64,000 nucleotides of DNA from Bradyrhizobium sp. LHD-71 (GCF_031157255.1 NZ_JAVIFX010000011.1:152008-216007); one strand, 5' to 3'. Positions 1 to 9,663 are shown, numbered from the stretch's first letter. Numbers and translations: made by a program. Notes: generated by a model not told the origin, from the letters alone.

Positions 1-171
1 CATGCGTTGCGAGAGTTCGAGGGACGCTTCCTGGTCGTGCCGATCCCGAATATCAGCCACATTTTCTATGGGCGTGACGTGGGCTACGCCATCGAGCGGA
101 TCGACCTGGATGATGCGACCGAGAGCATCTCGGCGACCGAAATGCGCAGAAAATTGTTGGCCGGTCGTTAG
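1..171 (+). CDS. Nucleotidyltransferase-family protein, C-terminal fragment
   Basis: Frame 1 is open from the window edge to a TAG at 169-171 and gives 56 residues with no start, so the gene begins upstream of the window. The visible tail contains a stretch like ISHIFYGRDVGY and then ISATEMRR near the end. The latter resembles the ISxTxxR motif that closes the active site of HIGH-type nucleotidyl/cytidylyltransferases, where the conserved Ser/Thr and Arg contact the nucleotide phosphates. The substrate cannot be inferred from the tail. The next gene begins 5-14 nt downstream on the same strand, so the two are probably co-transcribed. The family assignment rests on one motif. Confidence 0.55.
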   Translation, partial: HALREFEGRFLVVPIPNISHIFYGRDVGYAIERIDLDDATESISATEMRRKLLAGR

Positions 172-185
172 GCGTTGTGAGGGGT

Positions 186-1001
186 ATGCAGCACGGCATT
201 CATTTCATTTCCGGTCTGCCACGGGCGGGATCAACGCTGCTGGCCGGCATCCTGCGTCAGAACCCAGGCTTCCATGCCGGGATGACCAGTCCGGTCGGCA
301 CGCTATTCATGGCCCTGCTCAGACAGATGAGCCAGGAGAACGAGTTCGCCCTGTTCATCGAAGAGAGGCAGCGCAAGGCCGTTCTCGCCGGCCTGTTCGA
401 GAGCTTTTATCAGCATATCCAGGCAGAGAAGCTCGTGTTCGACACCAACCGCCTCTGGTGCGGCAAGCTGCCGGCGCTGGCCACGCTATTCCCGGACGCG
501 AAGGTGATCGCCTGCGTGCGCGACCTACCCTGGGTGCTCGATAGCGTGGAGCGGCTGATCCGGCGCAACAAGTTCGAGCCGTCCAAGATCTTCAACTTCG
601 ATCCCGGCGGCACGGTCTACAACCGGGTGGATGGTCTGCTCGGGATGAACGGCATGGTCGGCTTCGCCTATAACGCGCTCAAGGAGGCCTATTACGGGGA
701 GCATGCGGACCGGCTCATGCTGCTGACCTACGAGACGCTGACCCGCACGCCGGCCAAGGCGATGGCGGCGGTCTACGACTTCATTGGCGCGCCGCCCTTC
801 GCCCATGACTTCGATCACGTCGACTACGCGGAGGACGAGTTCGACGCGCGGCTTGGCACGCCGGGCCTGCATCGCGTCGCTGCCAAGGTGCAACACATTG
901 ATCGGCAGATGATCCTACCGCCAGACGTGATCCGTCGCGTCGAGAACGACTCCTTCTGGACCGATGCCAAGCGCAATCTGCGCGGCGTGCGGGTCGTCTA
1001 G
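186..1001 (+). CDS. Sulfotransferase family protein
   Basis: A 271-residue protein. The N-terminal stretch ISGLPRAGSTLLAGIL is the 5'-phosphosulfate-binding loop typical of PAPS-dependent sulfotransferases. A later CVRDLPWVLDSVERLIRR segment matches the 3'-phosphate-binding region, where a conserved Arg/Ser contacts the nucleotide. The enzyme probably transfers sulfate from PAPS to a hydroxyl on a glycan, lipid or small molecule; the acceptor is unknown. A GTG at 177 could add three residues. ATG 186 is preferred because the residues before it carry no motif, although neither start has a well-spaced Shine-Dalgarno. It follows the nucleotidyltransferase fragment within 14 nt. Confidence 0.8.
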   Translation: MQHGIHFISGLPRAGSTLLAGILRQNPGFHAGMTSPVGTLFMALLRQMSQENEFALFIEERQRKAVLAGLFESFYQHIQAEKLVFDTNRLWCGKLPALATLFPDAKVIACVRDLPWVLDSVERLIRRNKFEPSKIFNFDPGGTVYNRVDGLLGMNGMVGFAYNALKEAYYGEHADRLMLLTYETLTRTPAKAMAAVYDFIGAPPFAHDFDHVDYAEDEFDARLGTPGLHRVAAKVQHIDRQMILPPDVIRRVENDSFWTDAKRNLRGVRVV

Positions 1002-1382
1002 CGGCGAGCACACATTGGTCTTGTCGTAACATTGCACCACTGACGTTCCGCCTATCTCGCGGTCACTGCGGAACTTGATGCAAAGCCGACACACCCATCT
1101 CTCTTTCTTCGATGCTTTGCGAAATTCTCCGCATCGATCCGTAGCGACGCAGACATACTCAAAGTTGTAGCAGCGTGATTCGCGTTATCGACAAGTCGAA
1201 CTCGTGATCGCTCATCACGAATGATTGTCGGAGTGGATATCGAACGTTCGGCTTGATCTCAAAATCGGTGCTCCTGCGTCAATCCCAACAATCAAAGCTT
1301 CAAGTGCGTTCGCAACGAACCGAAGAGAAGTTTGAGGCAGGATACATGGGACGACGGTCAAGGAATTGATCGAGGCGGCGGC
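1002..1382. other. Intergenic region, no gene seen
   Basis: This 381-nt stretch separates the sulfotransferase from the giant autotransporter. It is less GC-rich than its neighbours and presumably holds the autotransporter promoter, but no convincing -35/-10 pair, hairpin or small ORF with a ribosome binding site could be picked out by eye. Confidence 0.5.
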
Positions 1383-4300
1383 ATGAAGCGCAACCGAGCT
1401 CAGACGCACGGCTCTGGTCTTGAGCACTCTTCGCCGACGCGCGGCTTGTCCGGTGCGAAGCGCGCCGGCAATCGTATGCGGCGCCTGGCGGATTTTCTGT
1501 TGCACGAAACGCAGCCGAACCGGTCGGATGCGCTGGTCGCTGCCGTGCATGGGCGAATTGACGGCGCCGTTCAGCAGGCACGGCTCGCAAGATCGTCGTA
1601 CGATCCTTCCGATCGCGTTCGACGGCTGAAACGGGCGCTGGTCGGCACCACGGCGCTGGTTGCCGTCGCGCTGGCGGAGACTCTTACTCTCGTGGAGCTG
1701 GCGCCGTCCGCCTATGCGCAGGGCGGCGGCACCGGCGGCCCCAGCCAATCGGGCAACATCGGTGGCGGCGGTGGTGCCACCACAGCGACAGGCACCGGCA
1801 ACCCCGGCCATCCCGGCGCCTTCGTCAGCAGCGGCGGCGGTGGCGGTGGGGGCGGGGGCGGCGCCGGCGTTTATGGCGGCGCGGGCGGCTGCGGCGCCTC
1901 CGACGGCGGTCTCGATTGCGGCAGCGGCAGCGGGGGTGCCGGTGGCGCCTTCGCCGGCGCCGATGGTAGCCCCGGCTCGCGCGCCGATGTCCTCAGCGGC
2001 AGCGGCGGAGGCGGAGGCGGGGGCGGGGCGCACGGTTACCACGGGAGCACGCTGCCGTTCGAAGGTGCTTTGGGCGGCAAGGGCGGTTACGGCGGCCAGG
2101 GCGGCAAGGGCAGCGTTTGTTGTAAAACGGGTGGTGGGGGCGGGGGCGGCGCCGGCGGCTTTGGCGCGCTCGTCACCGGCTCCACTGGCGCGCTCTCTGA
2201 TTTGGTCAACGCCACCGGCGGCCAGGGCGGCACCGGCGGCGCAGGCGGGGGAGGTGATCGCGAGAATTATGCCGGCGGCGGCAACGGGGGCGACGGCGGT
2301 GTGGGCCTCTGGTTGAACCAGACCAGTCAGGTCACGCTCGGCTCCTACTCAAGAATTGCTGGCGGCGACGGCGGCACCGGCGGCACAATCCTGACCGGGC
2401 CAACAAAGATCGGCCCCGGCGGCACCGGCGGCACCGGCGGCGGGGGTCTCGTGTTGGTCGGGACCACCGGCAGCATCGTGACCAATAACGGCATGATCCG
2501 CGGCGGCGACGGCGGCACCTCCGGCTACGGATTTCAGTCTACGGGCGGCAACGGCGGCTACGGCGTGTCGGTCACTGGCGGCAACCTGATCAATAGCGGC
2601 TATATCAAGGCCGGCGACGGCGGCAATGCCAACACCCAATCTGAGGCAAGTCTATCGAAGGGCGGTGCAGGCGGCTATGGCGTCACGCTTGGCGATGGCG
2701 ACGCCCTGACCAACAGCGGCACGATCAAAGGCGGCAATGGCGGCAACGGCGGCCCAAATTTTAACAGCGCCGCCCCCGGCGGCAATGGCGGCTATGGCGT
2801 CACGCTTGGCGATGGCGGCACCTTGACCAACAGCGGCACGATCACCGGCGGCAACGGCGGCAACGGCGGCTACAGCTTCCGCAACGGCAACGGCGGCACC
2901 GGCGCAACCGGCGTCTCGGCTACTGGCGGCACCTTGACCAACAGCGGCACGATCACCGGCGGCAATGGCGGTAACGGCGGCGGCGGCCTCTACCTCGTCG
3001 GCGGCAACGGCGCCAAAGGCGGTATAGGCGTCAGCATTGCCAATGCCGCCACCCTGATCAACAGCAGCACGATCGAGGGAGGCAACGGCGGCACCGGCGC
3101 CAACGGCGTCGGCGGCATCTTCACTGTCGGCGGCAGCGGCGGCTACGGCGGTATAGGCGTCAGCATTGCCAATGGCGCCACCCTGATCAACAGCAGCACG
3201 ATCAAGGGCGGTAACGGCGGCAGCGGTGGCACCGGACGCACCAACGGCGCTGGCGGCTATGGCGGCTGGGGCGTATACGTCAACAGCGGCACTGTGATCA
3301 ACAGCGGCACGATCTATGGCGGTCTTGCCGACGGCGGGTCTGGCTCACGGTCCCGCGCCATCACCTTCGGCGGCGGGACCAACAAGCTCGAGCTGTGGAA
3401 CGGCTCGACCATCAACGGCAATGTGGCCGCGACCACTGGCGCCAACGACACCCTGGCGCTGGGCGGAATGGCCAACGGGACCTTCAACGTCAGCCAGATC
3501 GGTTCGCAATATCAGGGCTTCGAGGCGTTCGAGAAGACGGGCAGCAGCACCTGGACGCTGATGTGTACAACGGCGTGTCCGACCTCTGTCACCCCCTGGA
3601 CGATCAATCAGGGCGTGCTGTCAATCTCCTCGGACAACATGCTGGGCGACACGTCCGGCGTGCTCACCTTCAATGGCGGCACGCTGCAGAACACGGCGGC
3701 CTTCAGCACGACGCGGAGCATTACCCTGTTGAGCGGCGGCGGCATCTTCAACACCGCCGCCGATCTCACCGTCACCGCCGTCATCTCCGGCTCCGGCGCA
3801 CTCACCAAGTTTGGCGCCGGCACGCTGACCCTCACCGGCACCAATACTTACACCGGCGGCACGTTCATCGACGAGGGGACGCTCTCGGTCTCCTCGGACG
3901 GCAACCTCGGCGCTGCGACGGGTGTGCTTGCCTTCATCGACGGTGGCACGCTGCAGAACACGACGGCGTTCACGACGGCGCGCAACGTCGCGCTGATCGG
4001 CATCGGTACGTTCCAGACCGACGCCGACCTCACGGTGAGCGGGGTTGTCTCCGACTTGCTTCCGTTTGCCGGCGGCGCCCCCATCAAGACCGGCAGCGGT
4101 ACGCTGACGCTCACCGGCAACAATACCTACACCAGCGGCACGACCATCAGCGCCGGCACGCTGCAGATCGGCAACGGCGGCACCTCAGGCTCGATCGTGG
4201 GTGATGTCGTCAACAACGGCGTCCTGACCTTCAACCGCTCCGACGATCTCAGCTACGGCGGCGCGATTTCCGGTACCGGCGCGCTCACCAAGCTTGGCGC

Positions 4301-7300
4301 CGGCACGCTGACGCTGACCGGCGCCAGCACCTACAGCGGCGACACCACGATTAACGCCGGGACGTTGCGGGTCGCCGGGACGCTCGGCGCCGGCGCGGTC
4401 AGCGTTGACAGTGGCGCTACGCTGGCTGGTCCTACGCTGACCGGTTCCGGCAGCATCGGCGGCACGGTGACCGTGCAGAACGGCGGCATCCTCGCAGGGG
4501 CAAATACCGCGACGAACAGTGGAGCGTCGCTGAGCATGGGCGCGCTGGTGCTGAACGCGGCCTCGAGCGTCAATGTCGCGATCGGCACCCCGAGCGGCAC
4601 CTTGTTCGACGTCGGCGGCAACCTGACGCTCGCGGGCACGCTCAACGTCACGGACGCCGGAGGCTATGGCCCCGGCGTCTACCAGTTGTTCGAGTATGGT
4701 TCGCTCACCGATAACGGACTGACGCTCGGAAGCCGCCCGGCGGGATTTGTCAGCCGGATCGACACAAAGAACACCGCGCAGCACCAGGTGAACCTCGTAG
4801 TCTACGACGATCCGACCAAGCTACAGTTCTGGCAAGGCTCGGTCGGCGGCGGCACGGGCATGTGGCGCGCGGGCGATCCCAACTGGTTGAACGCGGATGG
4901 CAGCCAGTCCACGGTTTGGGGCAGCGTGCATGGGGTTTTCGAGGGCAACCCCGGCACCGTGACGATTGAGGGCCCACAGAGCTTCGAGACCCTCGAATTC
5001 GTCAGCGACGGCTACAACCTCGTCGCCGGACAAAACGGTGCATTGACGGCGACGGGCACGGCGCGGCTGTGGGCCGAAGGGGTGCGGACGACGGCGACCA
5101 TCGCTACGTCGATCACCGGCACGGGCGGCATCGTCAAGATCGGAGCCGGCACCGTCGTGCTCACGGGTGCCAATACCTATTCGGGCGGCACTGCGATCGA
5201 CGCCGGCACGCTGTCGGTCTCCTCCGATGCCAATCTCGGCGACGCATCGGGGGGGCTGAGCTTCAACGGCGGCACCCTCGAGAACACCGCGGCCTTCACC
5301 ACGGCGCGCGCCATCACGCTCGCCACTCGCGACGGCACCTTCCGCACCACCGCTGATCTGACCGCGACCGGCATCATCTCCGGTCCCGGCGCGCTCACCA
5401 AGACCGGCGCCGGCACGCTGACGCTGACGCGCGTCAACACCTACAGCGGCGGCACGATCATCAAAGCCGGCACGTTGTCGGTCTCCGCTGACCCCAATCT
5501 CGGCGACGCGTTGGGCGGCCTGAGCTTCGATGGCGGTGCGCTCGAGAGCACCGCGACCTTCACGACAGGGCGCGCCATTACGCTCGCGCCGGGCGGCGGC
5601 ACCTTTCGCACGACTGCCGACCTGACAGTCACCGGACTCGTCTCCGGCGCCGGCGCGCTCATCAAGGCCGGGTCCGGTACTCTCACTCTCACCGGCAATA
5701 ACACCTACAGCGGCGGCACCACCATCGCCGCCGGCACGGTGCGTATCGGCGATGGTGGCACGGCGGGCTCGATCGTCGGCGATGTCGCGAACAACGGCGT
5801 TTTGGCCTTCGATCGCTCCGACGATCTCTCTTATGGAGGGGCTGTCTCCGGCAGCGGTGCGCTTACCAAGTTCGGCGCGGGTCGGCTCACTCTCACGGGC
5901 AACAGCACTTACACGGGCGGCACGACCATCTCCGCCGGCACACTGCGCATTGGTGATGGCGGCACGTCGGGCTCGATTGTCGGCGACGTCGTCAATAACG
6001 GTGTCCTGGCTGTCGACCGCTCCGACGATCTAAGCTACGCGGGTGCAATCTCCGGCACCGGCGCGCTTGCCAAGTTCGGTGCCGGCAGGCTGACGCTGAC
6101 CGGCGCCAACACCTACATTGGCGGCACCACCATCTCCGCCGGCACACTGTCGGTTGCGGCGGACGCCCATCTCGGCGCAGCGTCGGGCGGCCTGACCTTC
6201 AACGGCGGTACCCTTGAGAACACCGCGGCCTTGAGCACGGCGCGTGGCATCACTTTGGGCGCTGGCGGCGGCACCTTCAACACGGTCGCGGATCTTACCG
6301 CGACCGGCATCATCTCCGGTCCCGGTGCACTCACCAAGGTTGGTAGCGGCAGGCTGACGCTGACCGGCGCCAACATCTACACCGGCGGCACGACCATCGC
6401 CGCCGGCACGCTGCGTATCGGCGATGGTGGCACGTCGGGATCGGTCGTCGGCGATGTCGTCAACCACAGCGTCCTTGCCTTCGACCGCGCTGACGATTTC
6501 AGCTACGCAGGTGCAGTCTCCGGTGCCGGCGTGCTCGCCAAATTTGGGGCTGGCCGGCTTACCCTCACCGGAACGAACACCTATGGCGGCGGCACGACCA
6601 TCGCAGCCGGCACGCTGCGCATCGGCGATGGCGGTGCGTCGGGATCGATCATTGGCAACGTCGTCAACAACGGCGTCCTTGCCTTCGATCGCTCCAACGA
6701 TCTCTCTTATGGAGGCACCATCTCCGGCAGCGGTGCGCTCGCCAAGTTCGGCGCCGGTCGGCTCACCCTCACAGGGACAAACACCTATAGCGGCGGCACG
6801 ACCATCAACGCCGGCACGGTGGCGATCTCCTCCAACGCCAATCTGGGCAACGTATCGGGCGGCCTCATCTTCAATGGCGGCGCGCTTGAGAACACCTCCG
6901 CCTTCACCATGGCGCGCGCCATCACCCTCGAGGCCGGCGGGGGGGCCTTCAACGCGGCCGCCGATCTCACTGTCACCAGCATCATCTCCGGCCCCGGCGC
7001 ACTCACCAAGACCGGCGCAAGCAGGCTGACGCTAACCGGCACCAACACTTACACCGGCGGCACGAGCATCAACGCCGGCACATTGCACATCGGCAATGGC
7101 GGCACGTCGGGCTCGATCGTCGGGGACGTCCTCAACAATGGCGTCCTTGCCTTCGACCGCTCAGACAATCTCACCTATGACGGCACTGTCTCCGGCACCG
7201 GCGAACTCGCCAAGCTTGGCGCCGGCAGGCTGACCCTCACCGGCACTCACAGCTACACTGGTGACACGACCGTCGATCGCGGCGCGCTGATCGTGAATGG

Positions 7301-8894
7301 CTCGATTGCCGAGTCGAACCTGCTGACAGTGAATGTCGGCGGTCTCGTTGGTGGCATTGGTACGCTGCCCGCAACCACGATCAACGGCGGCACGCTGTCA
7401 CCGGGCAACTCAATCGGCACGATCAGTGTGCAGGGCAATCTCGCGTTCTCGACTGCGGCGACCTACCTGGTCGAGGTCTCGGCGACCGCCACCGACCGCA
7501 CCAACATCAGCGGTACGGCGGCGCTCGCCGGCACCGTGCGGGTCGTGGCCACACCCGACGACTACAGGCCCCGCACGCGCTACATCATCCTTCACGCTGA
7601 CGGTGGGGTGAGCGGGACCGAGACGCTATCTGCTGTCAGCACTGCTTTCCTCGATCCGTCGTTCAGCGACGACGGCAACAACGTGTTCCTCGATCTGACG
7701 CTGCGACCGTTCAGCTCGGCGGCGCGGACGCCCAATCAGCATGCCGTTGCCAATGCATTGCAAGCCGGCATCAACAGCGTGCTCGGAGCTGCGGTGCTCA
7801 ATCTGCCCACCGCGGCCGATGCGCGTCGCGCCTTCGATGCGCTCTCGGGCGAAGTGCATGCGAGCGTAGCGGGTTCGCTCGCCGACGACAGCCGCTACGT
7901 GCGCAGCGCCGTGCTCAGTCGATTGCGCCAGGCGCCTTATGCAGAGGGGCCGCTGGCGGCACTCGGGATCGGCGGCCCGGAACTCGCCTATCAGCCATCG
8001 CCACAAGAGGCGTATGCGGCGAACTTACCAGTGAAAGCACCGCCCATTGCGCTGCCGCGCCGTCCCGATCTGACCTTCTGGTCGCAGGGCTATGGCGCCT
8101 GGGGCACCTTCGAGGGCAACGGCAACGCCGCCACCGTCGAGCGCAGCCTCGGCGGTGTGTTGGTCGGGCTCGACGGCAGTCTCACGGACGGCTGGCGCGT
8201 CGGCTTCGCCGCCGGCTATTCACAGTCGAAGATCAGGATCGGCGCACGCGCGAGCAGCGCCAGCGTCGATAGCGGTCATGTGGCGCTCTATGGCGATGGC
8301 AGCTTCGGCGCCTGGAACCTGCGCGGCGGCGCCGCCTATGCGAACCATCAGATCGACACCAGCCGCTGGATCGCGTTCCCGGGCTTCGTCGAGCAGGCGA
8401 AGTCGCAGTATGGCGGCGCCACGGCGCAGGTGTTTGGCGAACTCGGCTACGGCTTTGAGTTTGGGCGCATGGCAGCCGAGCCGTTTGCCGGGCTGGCCTG
8501 GGTGCACCTCCACGCCAACGGTTTCCGAGAGGCGGGCGATCTCGCCGCGCTCATCGGCTCAGGCAGCACCCAAGACGTCGGCTACTCGACGATCGGCGCG
8601 CGGTTCGCGGCGACGTTTGCGCTGGTCGACCGCATGGCGCTGACGCCGCGGGCGTCATTCGCGTGGCAGCACGCCTTTAACGATGTGACGCCTGCGGTGG
8701 AGCTCACGTTCCAGAGCACCGGCATGGGCTTCGGCATCACCGGCGTGCCGCTGGCGCGCGACAGCGCGCTGGTCGAGGCGGGGCTCGATTTGCGCGTCAC
8801 ATCACAGGCGACGCTCGGTGTGTCCTATCTCGGCCAACTCGCCGACGCTGTCCAGGATCATGCCGTCAAGGGGCAGTTCACGTGGAGGTTTTAA
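1383..8894 (+). CDS. Giant autotransporter (type Va) with Gly-rich and PATR repeats
   Basis: A 2,503-residue surface protein. ATG 1383 is chosen because a GAGGCGG sequence lies just upstream; an upstream in-frame start at 1332 is possible. Residues 1-80 are an unusual charged, Arg-rich extension. It is followed by a hydrophobic signal (about residues 83-110) ending in AYAQ, a likely signal peptidase site. Residues of about 115-660 are PGRS-like (GGNGG, GGTGG). About 740-1970 carry 13 autotransporter-associated beta-strand (PATR) motifs of the type GAGTLTLTGTNTYTGGTTI, expected to fold as a beta-helix passenger. About 2230-2503 form the outer-membrane beta-barrel, starting FWSQGYGAWGTFEGN and ending in a terminal Phe, the sorting signal for BAM. 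The likely role is adhesion or biofilm; the ligand is unknown. Confidence 0.9.
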   Translation: MKRNRAQTHGSGLEHSSPTRGLSGAKRAGNRMRRLADFLLHETQPNRSDALVAAVHGRIDGAVQQARLARSSYDPSDRVRRLKRALVGTTALVAVALAETLTLVELAPSAYAQGGGTGGPSQSGNIGGGGGATTATGTGNPGHPGAFVSSGGGGGGGGGGAGVYGGAGGCGASDGGLDCGSGSGGAGGAFAGADGSPGSRADVLSGSGGGGGGGGAHGYHGSTLPFEGALGGKGGYGGQGGKGSVCCKTGGGGGGGAGGFGALVTGSTGALSDLVNATGGQGGTGGAGGGGDRENYAGGGNGGDGGVGLWLNQTSQVTLGSYSRIAGGDGGTGGTILTGPTKIGPGGTGGTGGGGLVLVGTTGSIVTNNGMIRGGDGGTSGYGFQSTGGNGGYGVSVTGGNLINSGYIKAGDGGNANTQSEASLSKGGAGGYGVTLGDGDALTNSGTIKGGNGGNGGPNFNSAAPGGNGGYGVTLGDGGTLTNSGTITGGNGGNGGYSFRNGNGGTGATGVSATGGTLTNSGTITGGNGGNGGGGLYLVGGNGAKGGIGVSIANAATLINSSTIEGGNGGTGANGVGGIFTVGGSGGYGGIGVSIANGATLINSSTIKGGNGGSGGTGRTNGAGGYGGWGVYVNSGTVINSGTIYGGLADGGSGSRSRAITFGGGTNKLELWNGSTINGNVAATTGANDTLALGGMANGTFNVSQIGSQYQGFEAFEKTGSSTWTLMCTTACPTSVTPWTINQGVLSISSDNMLGDTSGVLTFNGGTLQNTAAFSTTRSITLLSGGGIFNTAADLTVTAVISGSGALTKFGAGTLTLTGTNTYTGGTFIDEGTLSVSSDGNLGAATGVLAFIDGGTLQNTTAFTTARNVALIGIGTFQTDADLTVSGVVSDLLPFAGGAPIKTGSGTLTLTGNNTYTSGTTISAGTLQIGNGGTSGSIVGDVVNNGVLTFNRSDDLSYGGAISGTGALTKLGAGTLTLTGASTYSGDTTINAGTLRVAGTLGAGAVSVDSGATLAGPTLTGSGSIGGTVTVQNGGILAGANTATNSGASLSMGALVLNAASSVNVAIGTPSGTLFDVGGNLTLAGTLNVTDAGGYGPGVYQLFEYGSLTDNGLTLGSRPAGFVSRIDTKNTAQHQVNLVVYDDPTKLQFWQGSVGGGTGMWRAGDPNWLNADGSQSTVWGSVHGVFEGNPGTVTIEGPQSFETLEFVSDGYNLVAGQNGALTATGTARLWAEGVRTTATIATSITGTGGIVKIGAGTVVLTGANTYSGGTAIDAGTLSVSSDANLGDASGGLSFNGGTLENTAAFTTARAITLATRDGTFRTTADLTATGIISGPGALTKTGAGTLTLTRVNTYSGGTIIKAGTLSVSADPNLGDALGGLSFDGGALESTATFTTGRAITLAPGGGTFRTTADLTVTGLVSGAGALIKAGSGTLTLTGNNTYSGGTTIAAGTVRIGDGGTAGSIVGDVANNGVLAFDRSDDLSYGGAVSGSGALTKFGAGRLTLTGNSTYTGGTTISAGTLRIGDGGTSGSIVGDVVNNGVLAVDRSDDLSYAGAISGTGALAKFGAGRLTLTGANTYIGGTTISAGTLSVAADAHLGAASGGLTFNGGTLENTAALSTARGITLGAGGGTFNTVADLTATGIISGPGALTKVGSGRLTLTGANIYTGGTTIAAGTLRIGDGGTSGSVVGDVVNHSVLAFDRADDFSYAGAVSGAGVLAKFGAGRLTLTGTNTYGGGTTIAAGTLRIGDGGASGSIIGNVVNNGVLAFDRSNDLSYGGTISGSGALAKFGAGRLTLTGTNTYSGGTTINAGTVAISSNANLGNVSGGLIFNGGALENTSAFTMARAITLEAGGGAFNAAADLTVTSIISGPGALTKTGASRLTLTGTNTYTGGTSINAGTLHIGNGGTSGSIVGDVLNNGVLAFDRSDNLTYDGTVSGTGELAKLGAGRLTLTGTHSYTGDTTVDRGALIVNGSIAESNLLTVNVGGLVGGIGTLPATTINGGTLSPGNSIGTISVQGNLAFSTAATYLVEVSATATDRTNISGTAALAGTVRVVATPDDYRPRTRYIILHADGGVSGTETLSAVSTAFLDPSFSDDGNNVFLDLTLRPFSSAARTPNQHAVANALQAGINSVLGAAVLNLPTAADARRAFDALSGEVHASVAGSLADDSRYVRSAVLSRLRQAPYAEGPLAALGIGGPELAYQPSPQEAYAANLPVKAPPIALPRRPDLTFWSQGYGAWGTFEGNGNAATVERSLGGVLVGLDGSLTDGWRVGFAAGYSQSKIRIGARASSASVDSGHVALYGDGSFGAWNLRGGAAYANHQIDTSRWIAFPGFVEQAKSQYGGATAQVFGELGYGFEFGRMAAEPFAGLAWVHLHANGFREAGDLAALIGSGSTQDVGYSTIGARFAATFALVDRMALTPRASFAWQHAFNDVTPAVELTFQSTGMGFGITGVPLARDSALVEAGLDLRVTSQATLGVSYLGQLADAVQDHAVKGQFTWRF
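1725..3370 (+). repeat. PGRS-like glycine-rich coding repeat
   Basis: Inside the autotransporter gene, codons for Gly-Gly-X (X mostly Asn, Thr, Ser, Ala) repeat almost without break. Recurrent units of about 110-130 nt read like TLTNSGTITGGNGGNGG. The units near 2690, 2815, 2930, 3055 and 3180 are close copies of one another. The DNA is very GC-rich and self-similar, so it is prone to slippage and mis-assembly. Confidence 0.85.
3609..7290 (+). repeat. Modular PATR repeat array of the autotransporter
   Basis: Thirteen copies of a motif of about 30 residues (consensus GALTKFGAGRLTLTGTNTY plus SGGTTIxAGTL) are joined by two linker types. Linker A, about 38 residues, resembles IGDGGTSGSIVGDVVNNGV. 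Linker B, about 56 residues, resembles SSDANLGDASGGLSFNGGT. From 5' to 3' the linkers read B, B, A, a break of about 300 residues without motif, then B, B, A, A, B, A, A, B, A. The near-identity of copies at DNA level suggests recent duplication or homogenisation. Confidence 0.85.
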
Positions 8895-8955
8895 GAAAGC
8901 AGACGGCACATTGCGGTGCTCGGGCCAACCGATTCTTCGCTCGCGTGAGAGGGCA

Positions 8956-9400
8956 ATGGGCAGCGATATGGACTCGACACAAAGGCGGCGTGTGATCGCC
9001 GCGGGACTGATCGGCAACGTGCTCGAATGGTACGACTTTGCGGCACGGCCAATCGGCGGCCTGATCATCGGCCACATCGGTGATCGCTCAGCCGGCGTGC
9101 GGCGCTGACTGTCTCGGTGGCGGCTATGGCGATCCCCACCTTCCTGATCGGCGTTCTTCCGGGATACGAGACTCTTGGTCTGCTTGCGCCGATAGCGTTG
9201 ACGGTCTTGCGCATGGTGCAAGGGCTTTCGGCCGGTTGAGCACGTTCCCGCTGGCCGGCGCGGCTTGATGGGAGCCTTGGCACCGTGTGGATCCTGCGGC
9301 GGCATCCTGCTCGGCTCTGCCGTTGGTGCGGGCTTTGCGGCGAGCATGTCCGAGGCTGGTGCCGTTCCTGTGCGGTCTTGTCGTGGGGCTAGTAGGATAA
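8956..9400 (+). pseudogene. Decayed MFS (metabolite:H+ symporter) transporter
   Basis: The reading begins like an intact MHS-family permease: MGSDMDSTQRRR and then GNVLEWYDFA. It jumps straight to ARPIGGLIIGHIGDR, so the segment normally lying between these motifs (first and second membrane helices) has been deleted. It then shifts frame: LTVSVAAMAIPTFLIGVLP and LTVLRMVQGLSAG follow in another frame and stop. Recognisable pieces such as GGILLGSAVGAGFAASM and PFLCGLVVGLVG appear further on before the similarity ends near 9400. The C-terminal half is absent. Deletion plus frameshifts make function impossible. The substrate of the ancestor (a dicarboxylate, shikimate or similar compound) cannot be told. 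Confidence 0.8.
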
Positions 9401-9542
9401 TCCTCTAGCAACGCCTTCGCCAACAACGACGCATAGAGTTTCGAGACGCTACTTCCATTCTCGACCTCTTCGAGGCATGGCCTCAACAACGCCTGCTGAT
9501 GCACCAGCCGCATTCCCGGCCGGTCGCCGTAAGCAAGCAGAG

Positions 9543-9560
9543 GAGGGGCTTTAACCCCTC
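9543..9560 (-). terminator. Short hairpin downstream of tRNA-Lys
   Basis: GAGGGG and CCCCTC form a 6-bp stem around a 6-nt loop, about 30 nt beyond the 3' end of the tRNA gene. No T-run follows on the minus strand, so it may be a processing or weak termination signal only. Confidence 0.35.
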
Positions 9561-9587
9561 ATAACTACCTGATTTTATGATGATCTC

Positions 9588-9663
9588 TGGTGAGCGCGGT
9601 GGGACTCGAACCCACGACCCCATGATTAAAAGTCACGTGCTCTACCACCTGAGCTACGCGCTC
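9588..9663 (-). tRNA. tRNA-Lys(UUU)
   Basis: The minus strand folds into a complete cloverleaf. The acceptor stem is GAGCGCG/CGCGCTC, the D-arm GCTC/GAGC, and the anticodon stem CGTGA/TCATG around loop CTTTTAA (anticodon TTT). The T-arm is GTGGG/CCCAC with loop TTCGAGT, and the discriminator is A. The 3' CCA is encoded (9588-9590 on the plus strand read tgg). The length is 76 nt. It stands alone and no integrated element abuts it, although the wrecked MFS gene lies about 190 nt downstream of its 3' end. Confidence 0.97.

Noticed and set aside
5069..7611. Many open frames on both strands inside the autotransporter gene
   Set aside because: They are shadows produced by the repetitive GC-rich codons. 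The main frame has signal, repeats and barrel in order.
9124..9513. Minus-strand 129-codon frame across the MFS remnant
   Set aside because: No homology visible; it overlaps recognisable plus-strand transporter fragments.
9543..9663. tRNA-associated integration site
   Set aside because: No repeat of the tRNA 3' end, integrase gene or mobile cargo was found within the window.
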